From positions 125,407,896-125,471,895 of the forward strand of contig NC_071391.1 in the NCBI RefSeq assembly GCF_022682495.2: a stretch of DNA of 64,000 nucleotides, given 5' to 3'. Made by a program: the position numbers and the translations under genes. The DNA is from Desmodus rotundus. Lineage: Eukaryota; Chordata; Mammalia; Chiroptera; Phyllostomidae. How positions within the stretch are numbered: the first letter of the stretch is position 1; every line of letters begins with the position of its first letter. Below, piece after piece: positions 1 through 11,350 of this stretch. The notes under the pieces were generated by a model. The model did not search any database and was not told where the DNA came from. It saw only the letters and a list, made by a program, of their open reading frames with translations.

Positions 1-400
1 GGTTTTATATGTTTTTATTTTTTAGTTACAGTTGACATACAATATTATATTTGTTGCAGGTGTATAATATAGTGATTAGACAGTTAATATAACTTACAAA
101 TTGATCACCCTGTATATAACATTTTATTTATCCACACAGCCAGTATCTTTATGGTGTGTTTTGTGCTACGGAGGATCAGATGAGAAAATACGGATAAACT
201 GTGTAAATCTGTAACTACTATTAGAAAAAACAAGGAACATGTGTAAAGGACACATGGACAACACCAGAGGGGGTTAGGATCAAGGGTGGAAACTGGGGAT
301 GGCTGGGGTGGGGGGAGTGGTGAGGGGAAAATGGAGATAACTGTACTTGAACAACAATAAAAAATGTTGAAAAGAAGAAATATGAAAAAAAAGAAAAAAC
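1..400 (+). repeat. LINE-1 3'-end-like fragment
   Basis: The stretch contains a G-rich run (about 260-335) and then AACAACAATAAAAAATG and an A-rich tail to about 400. This is the usual layout of a mammalian L1 3' UTR and poly(A) end on the + strand. The first 120 bases resemble a piece seen again near 3600-3790 (the shared phrase AGTTGACA and TAGTGATTAGACA). Boundaries and subfamily are uncertain. Confidence 0.5.
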
Positions 401-860
401 ACGGCATATACCATAATGATAATGGACAGTAATGTCATTTCTATTCGAGGGACCAAATGAATAGTAAGAATGTGGAATCTTCATTTAGACTTTCTTTTGA
501 TTTGATGTACATTTATTTTGTCTCATATTGTCTGTTTAATTTTTTATATAGTGATATTAAATATTTGTTGATATTAGGTATTAATGGCCTCTGTGGTTGG
601 TTGAAGGATATAGTTTCTGAGTTTAGAATTTATATCTATGACATATCTTCTTAGGTGATTTTTAAAAATTTAAGTCTACCACCTGTCTTCATGCTCTCAT
701 TCCACTGATGTACACATACCCAAAGCATTTACTTTTGAGCCTTAATTTATAAAGAATTAGAAAATTCTAAGATAGTTTATGCTATATATTTTTAAAAGCT
801 TAAAACTTTTAAGTTAACATACAGTAAAATTGACTTTTGGAGGGGGGATATAGTTCTATA
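401..860. other. AT-rich intronic DNA, nothing recognised
   Basis: Only short chance open frames are present (the longest is about 65 codons). I recognise no repeat family or gene here. Confidence 0.5.
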
Positions 861-3800
861 AATTTTACCTCAAGTATTGATCTGTGTAACCACCCCCCCA
901 ACCAGGCTGCACAACAGTTCCATCACCTGCAGTATCCCCTCATGCCATCCCTTCGTGTCAGTCCCTAATCCCCGACTATCCTGTCTTAACCTCTGACACC
1001 CAGTGACACCATATAAATGGAATCATACCTATGTAACCTGTTAAGACTGACTTCTTTCACCTAGCATAAAGCTTCTGAAATTCATCCAAGCCGTTGCATG
1101 TGTCAACAATTCATTTATTTTATTGCTCAATAGTATTCCATTGACAAACTGTGCTACAATACGTTTATCTAGTCAACTGCTGAAAGACATTTGGATTATT
1201 TCCAGTTTAGGGCAATTATTAATAGAACTGTTAAAACATGTATGTACAAGTTTTTCTGTAAACGCAAGTTTTCATTTCTCTAGTATAAATATCAAGGAGT
1301 GGGATTGCCAGGTCATATGGTAAGTGTATATTTAACTTTATAAGAAACTGCCAAACTTTTTTAGAATGGCTATCCCAGTTTGCATCAGACTAGCGATGTA
1401 TGAAATTTGCAGTTGCTCTGCGTCTTCTCCAGCATGTGGTGTTAACGACTTTTAATTTTTTTTTTGGCTGTTTAATTTGAATTTTCCTGATGGCTAAAAA
1501 TATTCATGTAGTCAGTTGCCTTCCATCTATTCTCCTTGGTGAACTCTTTGTTCGAGTCTTTTGCCCATTTTTAAATTGGGGTCTATGCTTTATTACTGTT
1601 GAGTTTTGAGAGTTCTTTACATATCCTGTATACAAATTCTCTGTCAGATACACATTTGTAAATGTTTTCTCCCAGTCTGTAGCTCTTGAACAAAAATTTT
1701 TCATTTGAAGTCAAATTTATAACTTTTTTCCTTTTATGGATTATGCTTTTAGTGTCATGTCTAAATTTTTTTTGCCTAACCCATGTCATAACAATTTTAT
1801 CCTATAGGTTTAAAAAGTTGTATTTTATATTTGGATCTATGATCCATTTTGAATTAATATTTGTGTAGGGTGTGAGGTGTAGGTTCATATATTTTTGCCT
1901 ATGGATGTGCAGTTTTTACAATAGCATCTTTGATGAAAGACTATCCTTTCTTCACTGAAATGCCTTTGCATCTTTGTCAAGTCAGTTGACCGTATTTGTG
2001 TGGATCTCCACTTCATTCCATTGATTTATGTGTCTCTCCCTTCCCCGATACCACACTGTCTTAGTTACTGTAGCTTTAGAGTAAGTTTTAAAATTAGCAT
2101 GATTGTTTCAGTTTTATTCTTGTCCAAAATTGTTAGGCTATTTTAGTTCTTTTGCTTTTGATTTTAGAGTAAGTTTGTCTATATCTACAAAAAATATCCT
2201 GGAGGCTGGTGGTTTGACTAGAATTCATTAATCTATAAATCAAATGGGTAGAATTTGTATCTTTAATATGTTGATATGTGATAAATGTGGTATGTCTTTC
2301 CATTTATTTCAGTCATCTTTGATTTCTTTAATAGTGGTGCAGTTTTCGGCAATTCTTTTACATGTTTTGGTAAATTTATACCTCATTTCAATTTTGGGGG
2401 GATCTATTGTAAGGATATTTTTAAATTTTAGTTTTTAATTATTACTTGCTAATACAAAAATATGATGGATTTTTGTTGACTTTGTAGTTTTACTTACTAG
2501 TTGTAGGAGATTCCGTGTAGATTTTTTGATATTTCTATGTAGACAATCATGTTGTCTGCAAGTAAGGCCTTTTTCTCTTTCTTATCTGTATGCTTTTTTC
2601 CCCTTTCTTCCCACACTGGCAAGGACTTCAAGTACAATGTTGAATAGAAGTGGTTGCAAGTAGAGGAGGAAAATATTCAGTCCTTTACCATTATAATGTT
2701 AGCTGTAAGGATGCCCTTTGTTTTACTTGATCTGAGTTTATTTTGCTCTTCCCCCACCCTTAACTTCTTAAGGTGGACATTTAGATTATTCTTTTGAGAA
2801 TATTCTTCATTGCTCATAGAAGCATTTAATGCTGTAGATTTTCCTCTGATTGTTGCTTAGCTGCATTGTACAAATTTTGATGCATTTTTATTTTCTTTCA
2901 ATTAAAAATATTTTCTAGCTCTGGCTGGTGTGGCTCAGTGGATTGAGTGCTGTTCTGTGAACCAAAGGGTTGAAGATTCAATTCCCAGTCAGGGTACATG
3001 CCTGGGTTGTGGGCCCGGTCCCCAGTTGGGGGCACATGAAAGACAACCATAGATTGATGTTTCTCTCCCTTTCTTCTTCCCCTCTCTCTAAAAATAAATA
3101 AATAAAAATCTTTAAAAATATATATTTTCTAATTTCCCTTGAGACTTCCTTGACCTGTGCATTATTTATAAGTGCATCATTTCATTTTCAAATTTTAAGA
3201 GATTTCTCTGTTATTTTTCTGTTACTGATTTCTGGTTTAAGTTCATAATGGTCAGAGAACATAATTTTTGTTATTTTAGTTCTTTTAAGTTTGTTAAGAT
3301 TCATTTTTTGACCCCCATCATATGGTCTGTATACTTGAAAAGAAAGTGAATTGACCCTTTTATCATCAAATAAAACCCTTTTTTATGCCTGGTAATTTCT
3401 TTTCTTTGAAGTTTGCTTGATATTAATATAGCCACTCCAGCTTTCTTTTGGTTAGTATTTCCATGATATATCTTTTCCCATTCTCTTACTGCTAAACTAT
3501 CTATATCATCTTATTTGAAATAAATTTCTTCAGGTAACATATAATTGGATCCTCTGTGTTAATTCATTCTGATAAACTTTTATAATTGTTTTATCTTTCA
3601 ATTATAGTTGACAAGCAGTGTTATGTATGCCATATATATTATGTTAGTCTCTGTACAACATAGTGATTAGACATTTATGTAACTTCTGAAGCGATGGTCC
3701 CGATAAGTCTAGTACACATTTGACTCCATATGTAGTTATTACAGTATTATCGACTGTATTCCCTATGCTGCACTTCCAGCTGGTGTGTTTCGGTGTTTTA

Positions 3801-4100
3801 CATTTAGTATAACTACTTATATGTTTGGATTTAGTGCTACCATTTTGCTATTTGCTTTTTGTTATTTTTGGGTTTTTGTTCCTCTTTTTCTCCTTCCTGC
3901 CTTCTTTTGAGTTATTTGAACTGTTTTTAGTATTCCATTTTAGTTTACCTATTGTGTTTTTTTTTAACTTTATCTCATTCTAGTGTCTTTGTGTGTGGTT
4001 GCTCAGGGATATAACATACATATTTAAATTTTTATAGTCTACTTAGAATAAATACTTTTACACTTAAATGGGATGTAGAAATCTTCACTGTATATGTCTC
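861..4100 (-). repeat. Fragmented antisense LINE-1 block
   Basis: The + strand reads as the reverse complement of old mammalian L1 sequence. Recognisable phrases include GGATTGCCAGGTCATATGG near 1305, the 'cttttgcccatttttaaattg' region near 1560, and the 'gacaatcatgttgtctgca' ORF2 region near 2545. Further pieces follow to about 4100 and may derive from more than one insertion. All frames are broken. A VES SINE interrupts it at 2918-3121. Exact boundaries and subfamily would need consensus alignment. Confidence 0.75.
2918..3121 (+). mobile_element. VES-type tRNA-derived SINE
   Basis: It begins GCTCTGGCTGGTGTGGCTCA, containing an A-box-like TGGCTCAGTGGATTGAG, followed by a B-box-like element slightly decayed to AAGATTCAATTCC. 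The CCTGGGTTGTGGGCCCGGTC core, a pyrimidine stretch and an AAATAAATAAA tail follow. A 10-bp flanking direct repeat, ATATTTTCTA, is at 2908-2917 and 3122-3131, marking insertion into the antisense L1. The bat VES assignment rests on recognising the consensus. Confidence 0.9.
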
Positions 4101-4104
4101 TTTA

Positions 4105-4652
4105 CCCTACACCTTTTTTTTTATTGTCTTATATGTGTGGCTGCCCCATCGTATTTTCCTGAATCTCATCTGAAATATCTTCCCTTTCAAAGGTGGTTTT
4201 AGTTTGGGGAAAAGCCAGAAGTCACCGGGCGTCAAATCTGGGCTGTATGGGGGCTGAGTCATGTGGGTGATTTGATATTTCGCCAGAAAATTCTACACAA
4301 GACATGATACATAAGCTGGGCACATTGTTGTGATGAAGCTGCCAATCACCAGTTGCCCATGGCTGCGGCTTTCTGAATCATCCGAATTGTTTCTGCAGAG
4401 GAATGTTCAGGCTTAATGCAAAATTTGATGCATATTCGCTGCTGTACTTACTCAGTCATTTTGAATGCAGCTGCCACACAGTACACGTACTCAGTGGTGT
4501 CTACCGCCGCCATTAACTAGTACAGTGAAGTCGTCATTGTTCACACATGCACATTCCAGTCCACTCTCCTTGGCTGCCAAGTTATATTGATGTCATGCAA
4601 ACTGTTCTCATTACATTAACAATGGCTGGACTTTTTGGACAGCCCCTGTATG
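4105..4652 (-). mobile_element. Internally deleted mariner (Tc1/mariner)
   Basis: On the minus strand one end reads CAGGGGCTGTCCAAAAAGTC, a mariner-type terminal inverted repeat (near 4645). Translating the minus strand gives a broken transposase. There is an N-terminal helix-like piece (an EHSSAETIRMIQKA-like stretch near 4400) followed directly by a C-terminal catalytic piece resembling PYSPDLTPGDFWLFPKLK (about 4200-4250). That second motif is the typical mariner DD34D tail. The middle of the transposase, including the first two catalytic aspartates, is missing and frames are disrupted. The other inverted repeat was not found, so that end is probably truncated. Confidence 0.7.
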
Positions 4653-4945
4653 TAATATATATATATATTATACACAAACTTAAATTATTTTAATTCATAG
4701 TATTTATATTTTAATTACTGTTATATTGATTATAGAAAAGTGTAACTTTAAAGGTATATGTTAGCAACCTCATTAAAAAAATTGTTCTTAATTCAGCTTA
4801 CTCCCAGGTGTCTCAAACAATGATGAGAAATTACTTCAGCTTCTTATGTTAAAGTTTTTCTAAGATAAGTCATACCTAGTGCTTGTGAGGTCTTATAGCA
4901 TTGAGAAGTAACGTCCAAATTTAGCATGTATCAGGAGAACAGAAG
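4653..4945. other. AT-rich DNA with short (TA)n run
   Basis: A TATATATATATAT run begins about 4656. The rest is AT-rich sequence with no recognised feature. Confidence 0.5.
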
Positions 4946-4959
4946 TTTATCAATGTAAG

Positions 4960-5090
4960 TTACTGGGCCCCAGTCCCAGAGTCCTGATTTAGTAGGTCTG
5001 AGGTAGGCCCGGAGATTTTGCATTTCTAACAAGTTCTCACGTGATTCTGATGATGGTGGTCCCGGGACCATACCCTGGGGTCAGAAATGC
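4960..5090. repeat. MER20-like hAT remnant
   Basis: The string GGGCCCCAGTCCCAGAGTCC followed by GATTTAGTAGGTCTGAGGTAGG and 'ttgcatttctaacaagttctcacgtgattctga' matches the core of MER20-type non-autonomous hAT elements from memory. The termini are not clear, so the boundaries are approximate. Confidence 0.6.
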
Positions 5091-5789
5091 CTGTGTTTAA
5101 ATACCAGCCTGTCAGAATGCTATGAATGTGGTGGTGTTAGAGCCAGGCCAGACCAAAGAGCCCAAGTATTAGTATTTCAAATCATCCGTGGTGGTATGTA
5201 CACCACAGAAATCAGCAAATGCTACATAGTTCCAGTCAGTTCTGCTATAATGGGACTTGTACATTCCTAAAAATCACTAGGCTTAAGGGAAAATGGGATT
5301 GGACACAACACTCAGAAATTTATTCAGAAACACATTTTTTTAAGGTAGAAACCTAATAAAAGTGGTATCACAGTTTACATGTTAAAATGGTTAAAACATA
5401 AATGTTATAATAAATATGGTGTTTTGCCTTGAAAAAGACTCGAAGTTTGCATGGGAAAGGTTGCCTCTTGTGAGTTGCTGTGAAGTGGTGGAAGGAGGGT
5501 GTCTGAAGTCTGAGGGATGGGCGTGGCTCCCGACTTGGGAGGTGAACCGAGGTGGCTGGGGGATGTTTGAGGTCTGTGTGTGCTGTTTATTCCTGTGCTC
5601 ACAGCTCAGTGCAGCTGGGGGCAGTTTTCCGTATTCATCTAGCATTTAATGGCACATAAGCAAGTGGGATTATGTTGTACTCATGTGGTTCCCTAATGTA
5701 ACAAGCACACTGAAACAAATTTGAGGTTTCAAAACAAATGTTACAGCAGCACTGACTATATTGGGGCTTTTTGATCCCCCTCAGAGCTA
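5091..5789. other. Unassigned intronic DNA
   Basis: Overlapping short open frames of 65-84 codons occur on both strands around 5391-5649 in a locally G-rich stretch. They have no recognisable domain and no splice or Kozak support, and they overlap each other in antisense. I treat them as chance. Confidence 0.5.
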
Positions 5790-6060
5790 GTTTACCAACA
5801 CACCCCTGAAGAAGGAGCTCTTCTGTTGTCTGGAGGAGTCTTGGAGAGCTTGACAGAAGAGGTGGCCGCTGAACTGAGAGACCTGACGAGTGAGTGTGGA
5901 CTTTGCCAGGTATAGACTGAGTAGGAGGAGAGCGTTCCAGGTAGCAGGAACCGTAGCACTGTGCAAAAGCACGCAGAGGTAAACCTGGTGTAGCCTTCCA
6001 TGCCACTTGAAAGAATTTACATTTTAATCCCTCAGGGTGTAGAGATCACTGAAAAATTTT
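5790..6060 (-). repeat. LINE-2 remnant, antisense
   Basis: The phrase GAGAGCGTTCCAGGTAGCAG, then 'gtgcaaaagcacgcagaggt' and 'ttacattttaatccctc', corresponds to the reverse complement of the ancient mammalian L2 3' region. A 123-codon minus-strand open frame (5635-6006) overlaps it and has no recognisable domain, so it is not called as a gene. Confidence 0.6.
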
Positions 6061-7830
6061 TTTTAAAAATTTTGAACAGAGAAGTATAGTTTCTAACACT
6101 GACTTATATGGCGCTTCCTGGTGATCATGTGGAGGATAGATTAGATTGAAGGAGACCAAACTGGAGTCTGGGAATCTAGTAAGGGGACTAGTGTGGATCT
6201 TTCATAGGCTTGTTGACCCCTTTGAGAGTATTATAGAGGTGTAGGTGCTTAAGAGCAACCATTTCCTTTCTGTGTTCCTAGAAATCAGTGTAATCCTGTT
6301 TCTTGATTTTGAGGACCAGGGCCCTGAGAGTTAGTCTTCTACATGGTGGGGGCCAGGCGAATTTATAACCAGCTTTCACAGTAGTTGGTTTTACTGTTAG
6401 CTTCATTTTTACAATGTCTGAAAATGATGTGGTGAATCATAATTGGAGGTTTTATTATTGTAATGTGCATTCATTGAGAAGTAATTATGTGGGTCAAAGG
6501 TCTCTGCTCATGGATTCCTATGTCCATTAGAGTGCAGAATAACCATTGTAAGGGATAAACATCAGGTCAAGATTCAGGGATTTAAAAAATGATGTAATTA
6601 CAATTTTTCAAACAAAAGTTACATTAGATTATTTGAATAACAAGTCTCAATTAAGAAAACTATCCCACCCTTTAAAAAACTAATCTCTCCTTAGTATTCT
6701 TTAGGAAGTGTTTGGATGCCTATTAATAGAGTAGGGTACTAATAAAACTCATAATCTGGTTCAGGATACCAAAGTCACTTTCTAAAACTAATTGAAAATG
6801 AATATTAGGATAAAACATAAAAAATCATGTCCTGCAATTTTCTAGTAATAAACTCCATTATCCCACACATTATTTAGGATATGATCAGCATGTTACAAAT
6901 ACTTGCTAAAAGGCTAAAACATTGTATTTAAATTTAGGAAGGGCTAGAGATAAAAATAATGGAAACATTTTGAGGCTTTTTAAGAACTTTATGACCTTTA
7001 AAATTTTGGAGAGTATAATTAATGGATGATAGACGCACAGAGGCCATAAATGCTCAGTAATTCATCTCTGATACTTCTATGAGGTAATAGTTGCTGCCAT
7101 TTTTAATTTTTCTGATGGAGCATAGGTCATTTTTTAAATTATAAAGCTATAAATTGACAAGTAATACATGATTTTTGCAGAAAAATAAAAGATTACTATT
7201 TGCTTGAGTAAAAATTAAAACTGAACCTTAAGGAGCACTGATTTTGTTTTCCTCCCTCACTCGTATTTTCAGCTTTTCTTTGATAGGAAAAAGTATTTAA
7301 TCATCAAATTCCAGGTTCCCACCATTGACTACATGCTGTTCAGCTATGACAGCTGCTTGTGAAAGGAAGCCTTGGGTGTAGGCATATGATTGAAATGTAT
7401 TGTAATTAGATGCTCATGGTGACACTGTTTCATGGATCTCAGTTCACTTTAAAAGGCAGGTATTCTAATGTTTACCTCAGCCGGACATGGCCAGATTGCA
7501 TGTATGCTCTTTCTTTGCTTTGTTGTCCAGATTCCTCTCCTGTAACTATCTCAAGAGTACTAATCTTTTCTTTTTACCACACGTTATTTTTTTCTAGTCT
7601 TCCGCATTTACAGAAGTATTAGTGTGCCTTTCTCCTATAGAAATAAGCTTTTCTTTTTCTGCCTTGCCATACTTTTATCCATACTTTGTTTTCGGACTGA
7701 GGCATTTGGCTCTTCTAAACTATTCAGACGATCATCAGTGAATTCATAGTCATTTAATATGACCAAGCACAGGAGTAAACGCATCTTTTTTAGCGTGGCA
7801 CAGAAGGAGAGCCTTTAGGGCCTATTTTTC
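6061..7830. other. AT-rich intronic DNA, nothing recognised
   Basis: No gene, RNA or clear repeat was recognised. Only short open frames are present and poly(A)/poly(T) runs are common. Highly degraded repeats may be present. Confidence 0.5.
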
Positions 7831-8190
7831 CCAACTTTCCCGGTGCTCTCTCTTTTACTTCACTCCACCTGCTTTATACTTCAGCCATCTTTTTTTTTTT
7901 TTATTATTCAATTACAGTTGTCTGCCTTTTGTCCCCATCCCTCCACCCACCCCAGCCGAACCCACCTCCCTCCCCCACCTCCACCCTCCCCCTTGGTTTT
8001 GTCCTACTTCAGCCATCTTAACCACTCCTCGTGCTTTGAAAAGCCAGACCCTTTCCTGAGTCTGTGCTGTTGCATTATCTCTGCCTGAAATGCCTTTCTC
8101 CACGTGGTAGGTACCTATTCATTCTTCAAAACCTAGCTCAAAATCATCTTTTCTGTGAGGCCGGTCCTGACCCTTGCATTTGGTAGGATT
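7831..8190 (+). repeat. LINE-2 remnant, split by an L1 tail
   Basis: The segments before 7891 and after 8005 read as one old L2 3' region: 'ctctttacttcactccacctgctttatac', then 'gaaatgcctttctccac' and 'caaaacctagctcaaaatcatcttttctgtgaggcc'. They are interrupted by the L1 tail at 7892-8004, which carries its own target-site duplication. Confidence 0.7.
7892..8004 (-). mobile_element. 5'-truncated L1 3' end (113 bp)
   Basis: The + strand starts with a T tract followed by TTATTATTCAATTACAGTTG and C-rich blocks, which is the reverse complement of an L1 3' UTR and poly(A) tail. A perfect 15-bp target-site duplication, TACTTCAGCCATCTT, lies at 7877-7891 and 8005-8019. The element is severely 5'-truncated. 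The perfect duplication suggests a fairly recent insertion. Confidence 0.88.
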
Positions 8191-8690
8191 GTGTACAGTG
8201 ACAAGTAACTGAACCACCAAAATAACAGTGACCTAAAAACAAGAGAGAATTTATTTTTCTTCTATAAACATTTGGAATTTGCACTGTGAGGCTGAAATGA
8301 CAGCCCTAATTCAGAAACTCACTAGGGAAGTAATTTCCAGCTCACTACTTCAGAATCTCTCATCTCTCTCAGACCTTCATCCTGTCAGTCCACAATTAAG
8401 GTATCTTTGTTTTAAGCAGCATGAGTACGAAGGAACAAAAAAAGGCATTGAGGTCATATGCAAGCTATCCCTTGAAGTTTCCCTAAAGCTTCCACACTAA
8501 ATTTCTGCTTGCATCTCATTGACCTGAAGGAAGGCTGAGGAATACGTCTTTATTCGTGGTGACTCAGTGCCAGCTTATTGTATTATGGCAGAAAGGGAGA
8601 ACACGTAGGGGTGTAACTAGCACTTTCCCAGATAGAGGTAGTTGCTTTGTGCATTGTGTTCCTGTAGCACTCTAATTAATTAGCATTTAG
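8191..8690. repeat. Possible ancient repeat, family unassigned
   Basis: The stretch 'caagtaactgaaccaccaaaataacagtgacctaaa ... tttatttttcttctat' resembles the start of an old mammalian DNA-transposon or LTR repeat. I cannot place it in a family. It holds no gene. Confidence 0.3.
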
Positions 8691-8830
8691 GTTGTGTTGT
8701 AATCTTTTTGCCTTTTCTACCAGATTGTGGGCTTTTTTTTTTTTTTTTAAATATCTCCAGTACCTTACATAAAGTTTATCACCTAGTCTGTGGTCATAAA
8801 GTGTTGAGTGAATGGATAAAGTCATTCAAG
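8691..8830 (+). repeat. L2-like tail with poly(T) tract
   Basis: A T18 run at about 8733-8750 is followed by 'ccagtaccttacataaagt ... taaagtgttgagtgaatggataa'. This resembles the end of L2 or MIR elements. Confidence 0.45.
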
Positions 8831-8871
8831 AAGATCGCAGCAAAATTATCAGAGACACAAGCAGGTAATGA

Positions 8872-10678
8872 TTTTTTTAAGTATTTTTTATTGATTATGC
8901 CATTACAGTTTTCCCAATTTTTCCCTCTTTATCCCCCTGCCGCCCTGTACCTCCAGCCCTCCAGCTTCCCCCACCCCCTTAGTTCATGTCCATGGGCTGT
9001 ACATACAAGTTCTTTGAGTTCTCTGTTTCCTATACCATTTTTTATTTCTCCCCATCTATTTTATGCCTACTAATTATGCTTCCTTTTCCCTGTGCCTTTT
9101 TCCCCCTATTCCTCCCTTCCCCCTCCCCACTGAAATCCCTCCGTGTGATGTCCATTTCTCTGATTCCGTTCCTGTTCTAGTTGTTTGCTTAATTTTTGTT
9201 TTCATTGTTTTTCTTCTAGGTTCATTAGTTGATGGTTGTGAGTTTGTTGTCATTTTATTGTTCATATTTTTTATCTTTTTCTTCGATAAGTCCCTTTAAC
9301 ATTTCATATACTAATGAAATGTTAAACTTGGTGATGATGAACTCCTTTAACTTGACCTTATCTGAGAAGCACTTTATCTACCCTTCCGTTCTAAATGATA
9401 GCTTTGTTAGATAGAGTAATCTTGGATGTAGGTCCTTGCCTTTCATGACTTCAAATACTTCTTTACAGCCCTTCTTGCCTGCAAGGTTTCTTTTGAGAAA
9501 TCAGCTGATAGGCTTATGGGCACTCCTTTGTATGTAACTGTCTCCCTTCCTCTTGCTGCTTTTAGGATTCTCTCTTTGTCTTTACTCTTGGGTAACTTAA
9601 TGATGATGTGCCTTGGTATGTTCTTCTTTGGGTCCAGCTTCTTTGGGACTCTGAGCTTCCTGGATTTCCTGGAAGTCTGTTTCCTTCACCAGATTGGGGA
9701 AGTTTTCCTTCATTATTTGTTCAAATAAGGTTTCAATTTCTTGCTGTTGTTCTCCTTCTGTCACCCCTATAATTCAGATATTGGAACATTTCAGGTTCAG
9801 GTTGTCCCAGAGGTTTGTAAGTCTCTCTTCATTTTTTTGAATTCTTGTTTCTTCATTCTGTTCCAGTGGGATATTTATTTTCCCCCAAATCGTTGCTTTG
9901 AGTCCTGGTTTCCTTCCTGTCACTGTTGGTTCCCTGAATATTTTGCTTTATTTCATTTTGGGTATCTTTCATTTGTTTTTTCATTTTTCATCCAGGCTCA
10001 ATCAGTTCTGTGAGCATTTTGATTACCAGAGTTTTAAATTCTCCATCAGATAGGTTGGCTATCTCCTCATCACTGAGTTCTCTTTCTAAAGTTTTGCTAT
10101 GTTCTTTCATTTGGGCCATATTTCCTCTCTCAACACACCTGATAAGTTGTAAGGGGGCGGGGCCTTGGGTATTCATCCTAGCAGGGCAGCAACCGTCCTT
10201 GCTGCGCTGCAGCGCTGCCTGTGGGAGGGGCCAGAGAGGGAACAGTTTGGCCGGCCTGCCCAGCTCTAGTGCACTTCCCAGTGAACTCTCCTGAGACTGG
10301 GAGTTTCTCCCACCGCGGATCTGCTCTAGTCCACAGTCAGCTCTGAGTCTCAGTTTCACCTTCAGCCAGCCCTGCCCGCATGTCTGCCGCAGCACCAGGG
10401 GGTTCTCTGAGCCTGCCCACGCGGCCCTGGAGGTGCACCGCCTCCCTCGGTTTTTCTCCGCCAGCCTGGCCCATGCAGTGCGCCGCTTCGCTGATGGTTC
10501 TTACCAGTCTGGTTGTTCTGGTTGACTGTTTCTTTAATTCCTTGGTTGTGGGATTTTCATGCAGTTTGATTTTCTGACACTTCTGGTTGTTTATTGATTT
10601 TAGATTGGTTGTTATCCTCCTTTTGGTTGTACCAGGAAGTGAAGGGTTTCTACCTGCTTCCATCTTGGCCGAAACTCC
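8872..10678 (-). mobile_element. HAL1-like half-LINE, copy 1 (ORF1 only)
   Basis: Read on the minus strand, the element starts at 10678 with a GGCCAAGATGGAAGCAGG-type L1 5' end. It continues through a GC-rich 5' UTR (to about 10115), a broken L1 ORF1 (about 10115-9290) and a G-rich 3' UTR, ending in ATGGCATAATCAATAAAAAA (about 8880-8902). No ORF2 (endonuclease/reverse transcriptase) lies between ORF1 and the 3' UTR. A perfect 10-bp target-site duplication, CAGGTAATGA, lies at 8862-8871 and 10679-10688, so both ends belong to one insertion. ORF1-only L1 derivatives are known as HAL1 in mammals, including bats. They must be mobilised by L1 enzymes in trans. Confidence 0.88.
9290..10113 (-). pseudogene. 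L1-type ORF1 remnant of HAL1-like copy 1
   Basis: The minus strand encodes an ORF1p-like N-terminus beginning MAQMKEHSKTLERELSDEE, which runs into KMLTELIEPG and a stop at 9988. Further frames then carry KENFPNLVKET, a RHIIIKLPKSKDKERILKAA-like RNA-binding stretch and a HPRLLY-type C-terminal motif. ORF1p is the RNA-binding trimeric chaperone of L1 particles. The frame is broken by stops and shifts, so no full protein is made. Upstream of the MAQMK methionine the same frame stays open for 92 more codons into the 5' UTR. Confidence 0.82.
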
Positions 10679-10688
10679 CAGGTAATGA

Positions 10689-10900
10689 ATGATACTTCAA
10701 TACCATGTGAACAAGGGTAATTGCTTATGTAGATGTTGATTTCTAGACTTAATTTTTTTTCTCTATTACATAGGGAGAAATGGACACTGCCAGTAATAGA
10801 GGGCGTAGCTTCTCCTTTTCAATAATGCCTCAAAATTGATTGATCATACACATGTGACACAAGTTATTTAAAAGGTGGTATATTCTTCCTGTGTTGTACT
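10689..10900. other. Unassigned intronic DNA
   Basis: A short flanking stretch between HAL1-like copy 1 and the next L1 block. Nothing was recognised. Confidence 0.4.
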
Positions 10901-11350
10901 AGCTTTTTTGTTGTGGTAAAATGTACATGAAAATTACCATTTTAACCATTTTTATGTATATCTCTCTTTGGCATTCAGTACGTTCACATTATTGTTCACT
11001 GGTTATCACCACCCATCAGCAGAACTTTTTTTTCTCTTCCTCACTGAAACTGCACCCGTGAACCAGTAACTCCTCATTCCCTCCTGGCAGCCGCCCTTCT
11101 ACTTCCTTCTCCAAATGAGACTGCGCTAGGAATCTCATATACGAGGAGTCAGACAATATTTGTCTGTTTGTGACTGGCTTCTTTCATGTAGCATAATATA
11201 CTCAAGGTTCTTTTTAAAGCTGAATATATTTCATTATATATATATATGCATCACATTTTATTTATCCTTTCATCTGTCACTAGATGCTTCGGTTGCTGTG
11301 TTACTTTGTTTTCTACAAGTATTTTCAATACAAATAATGTCCTATTCTAT
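10901..11350 (-). repeat. Antisense LINE-1 fragment
   Basis: The phrases 'gtggtaaaatgtacatgaaaattaccattttaacca', 'ctgcacccgtgaaccagtaactcctcattccc' and 'gactggcttctttcatgtagcataat' are typical of the reverse complement of old mammalian L1. Frames are broken and a short TATATATATATA run is near 11236. Confidence 0.7.

Noticed and set aside
5635..6006. 123-codon minus-strand open frame
   Set aside because: It overlaps antisense L2 text, has no recognisable domain and competes with other frames on the same strand.
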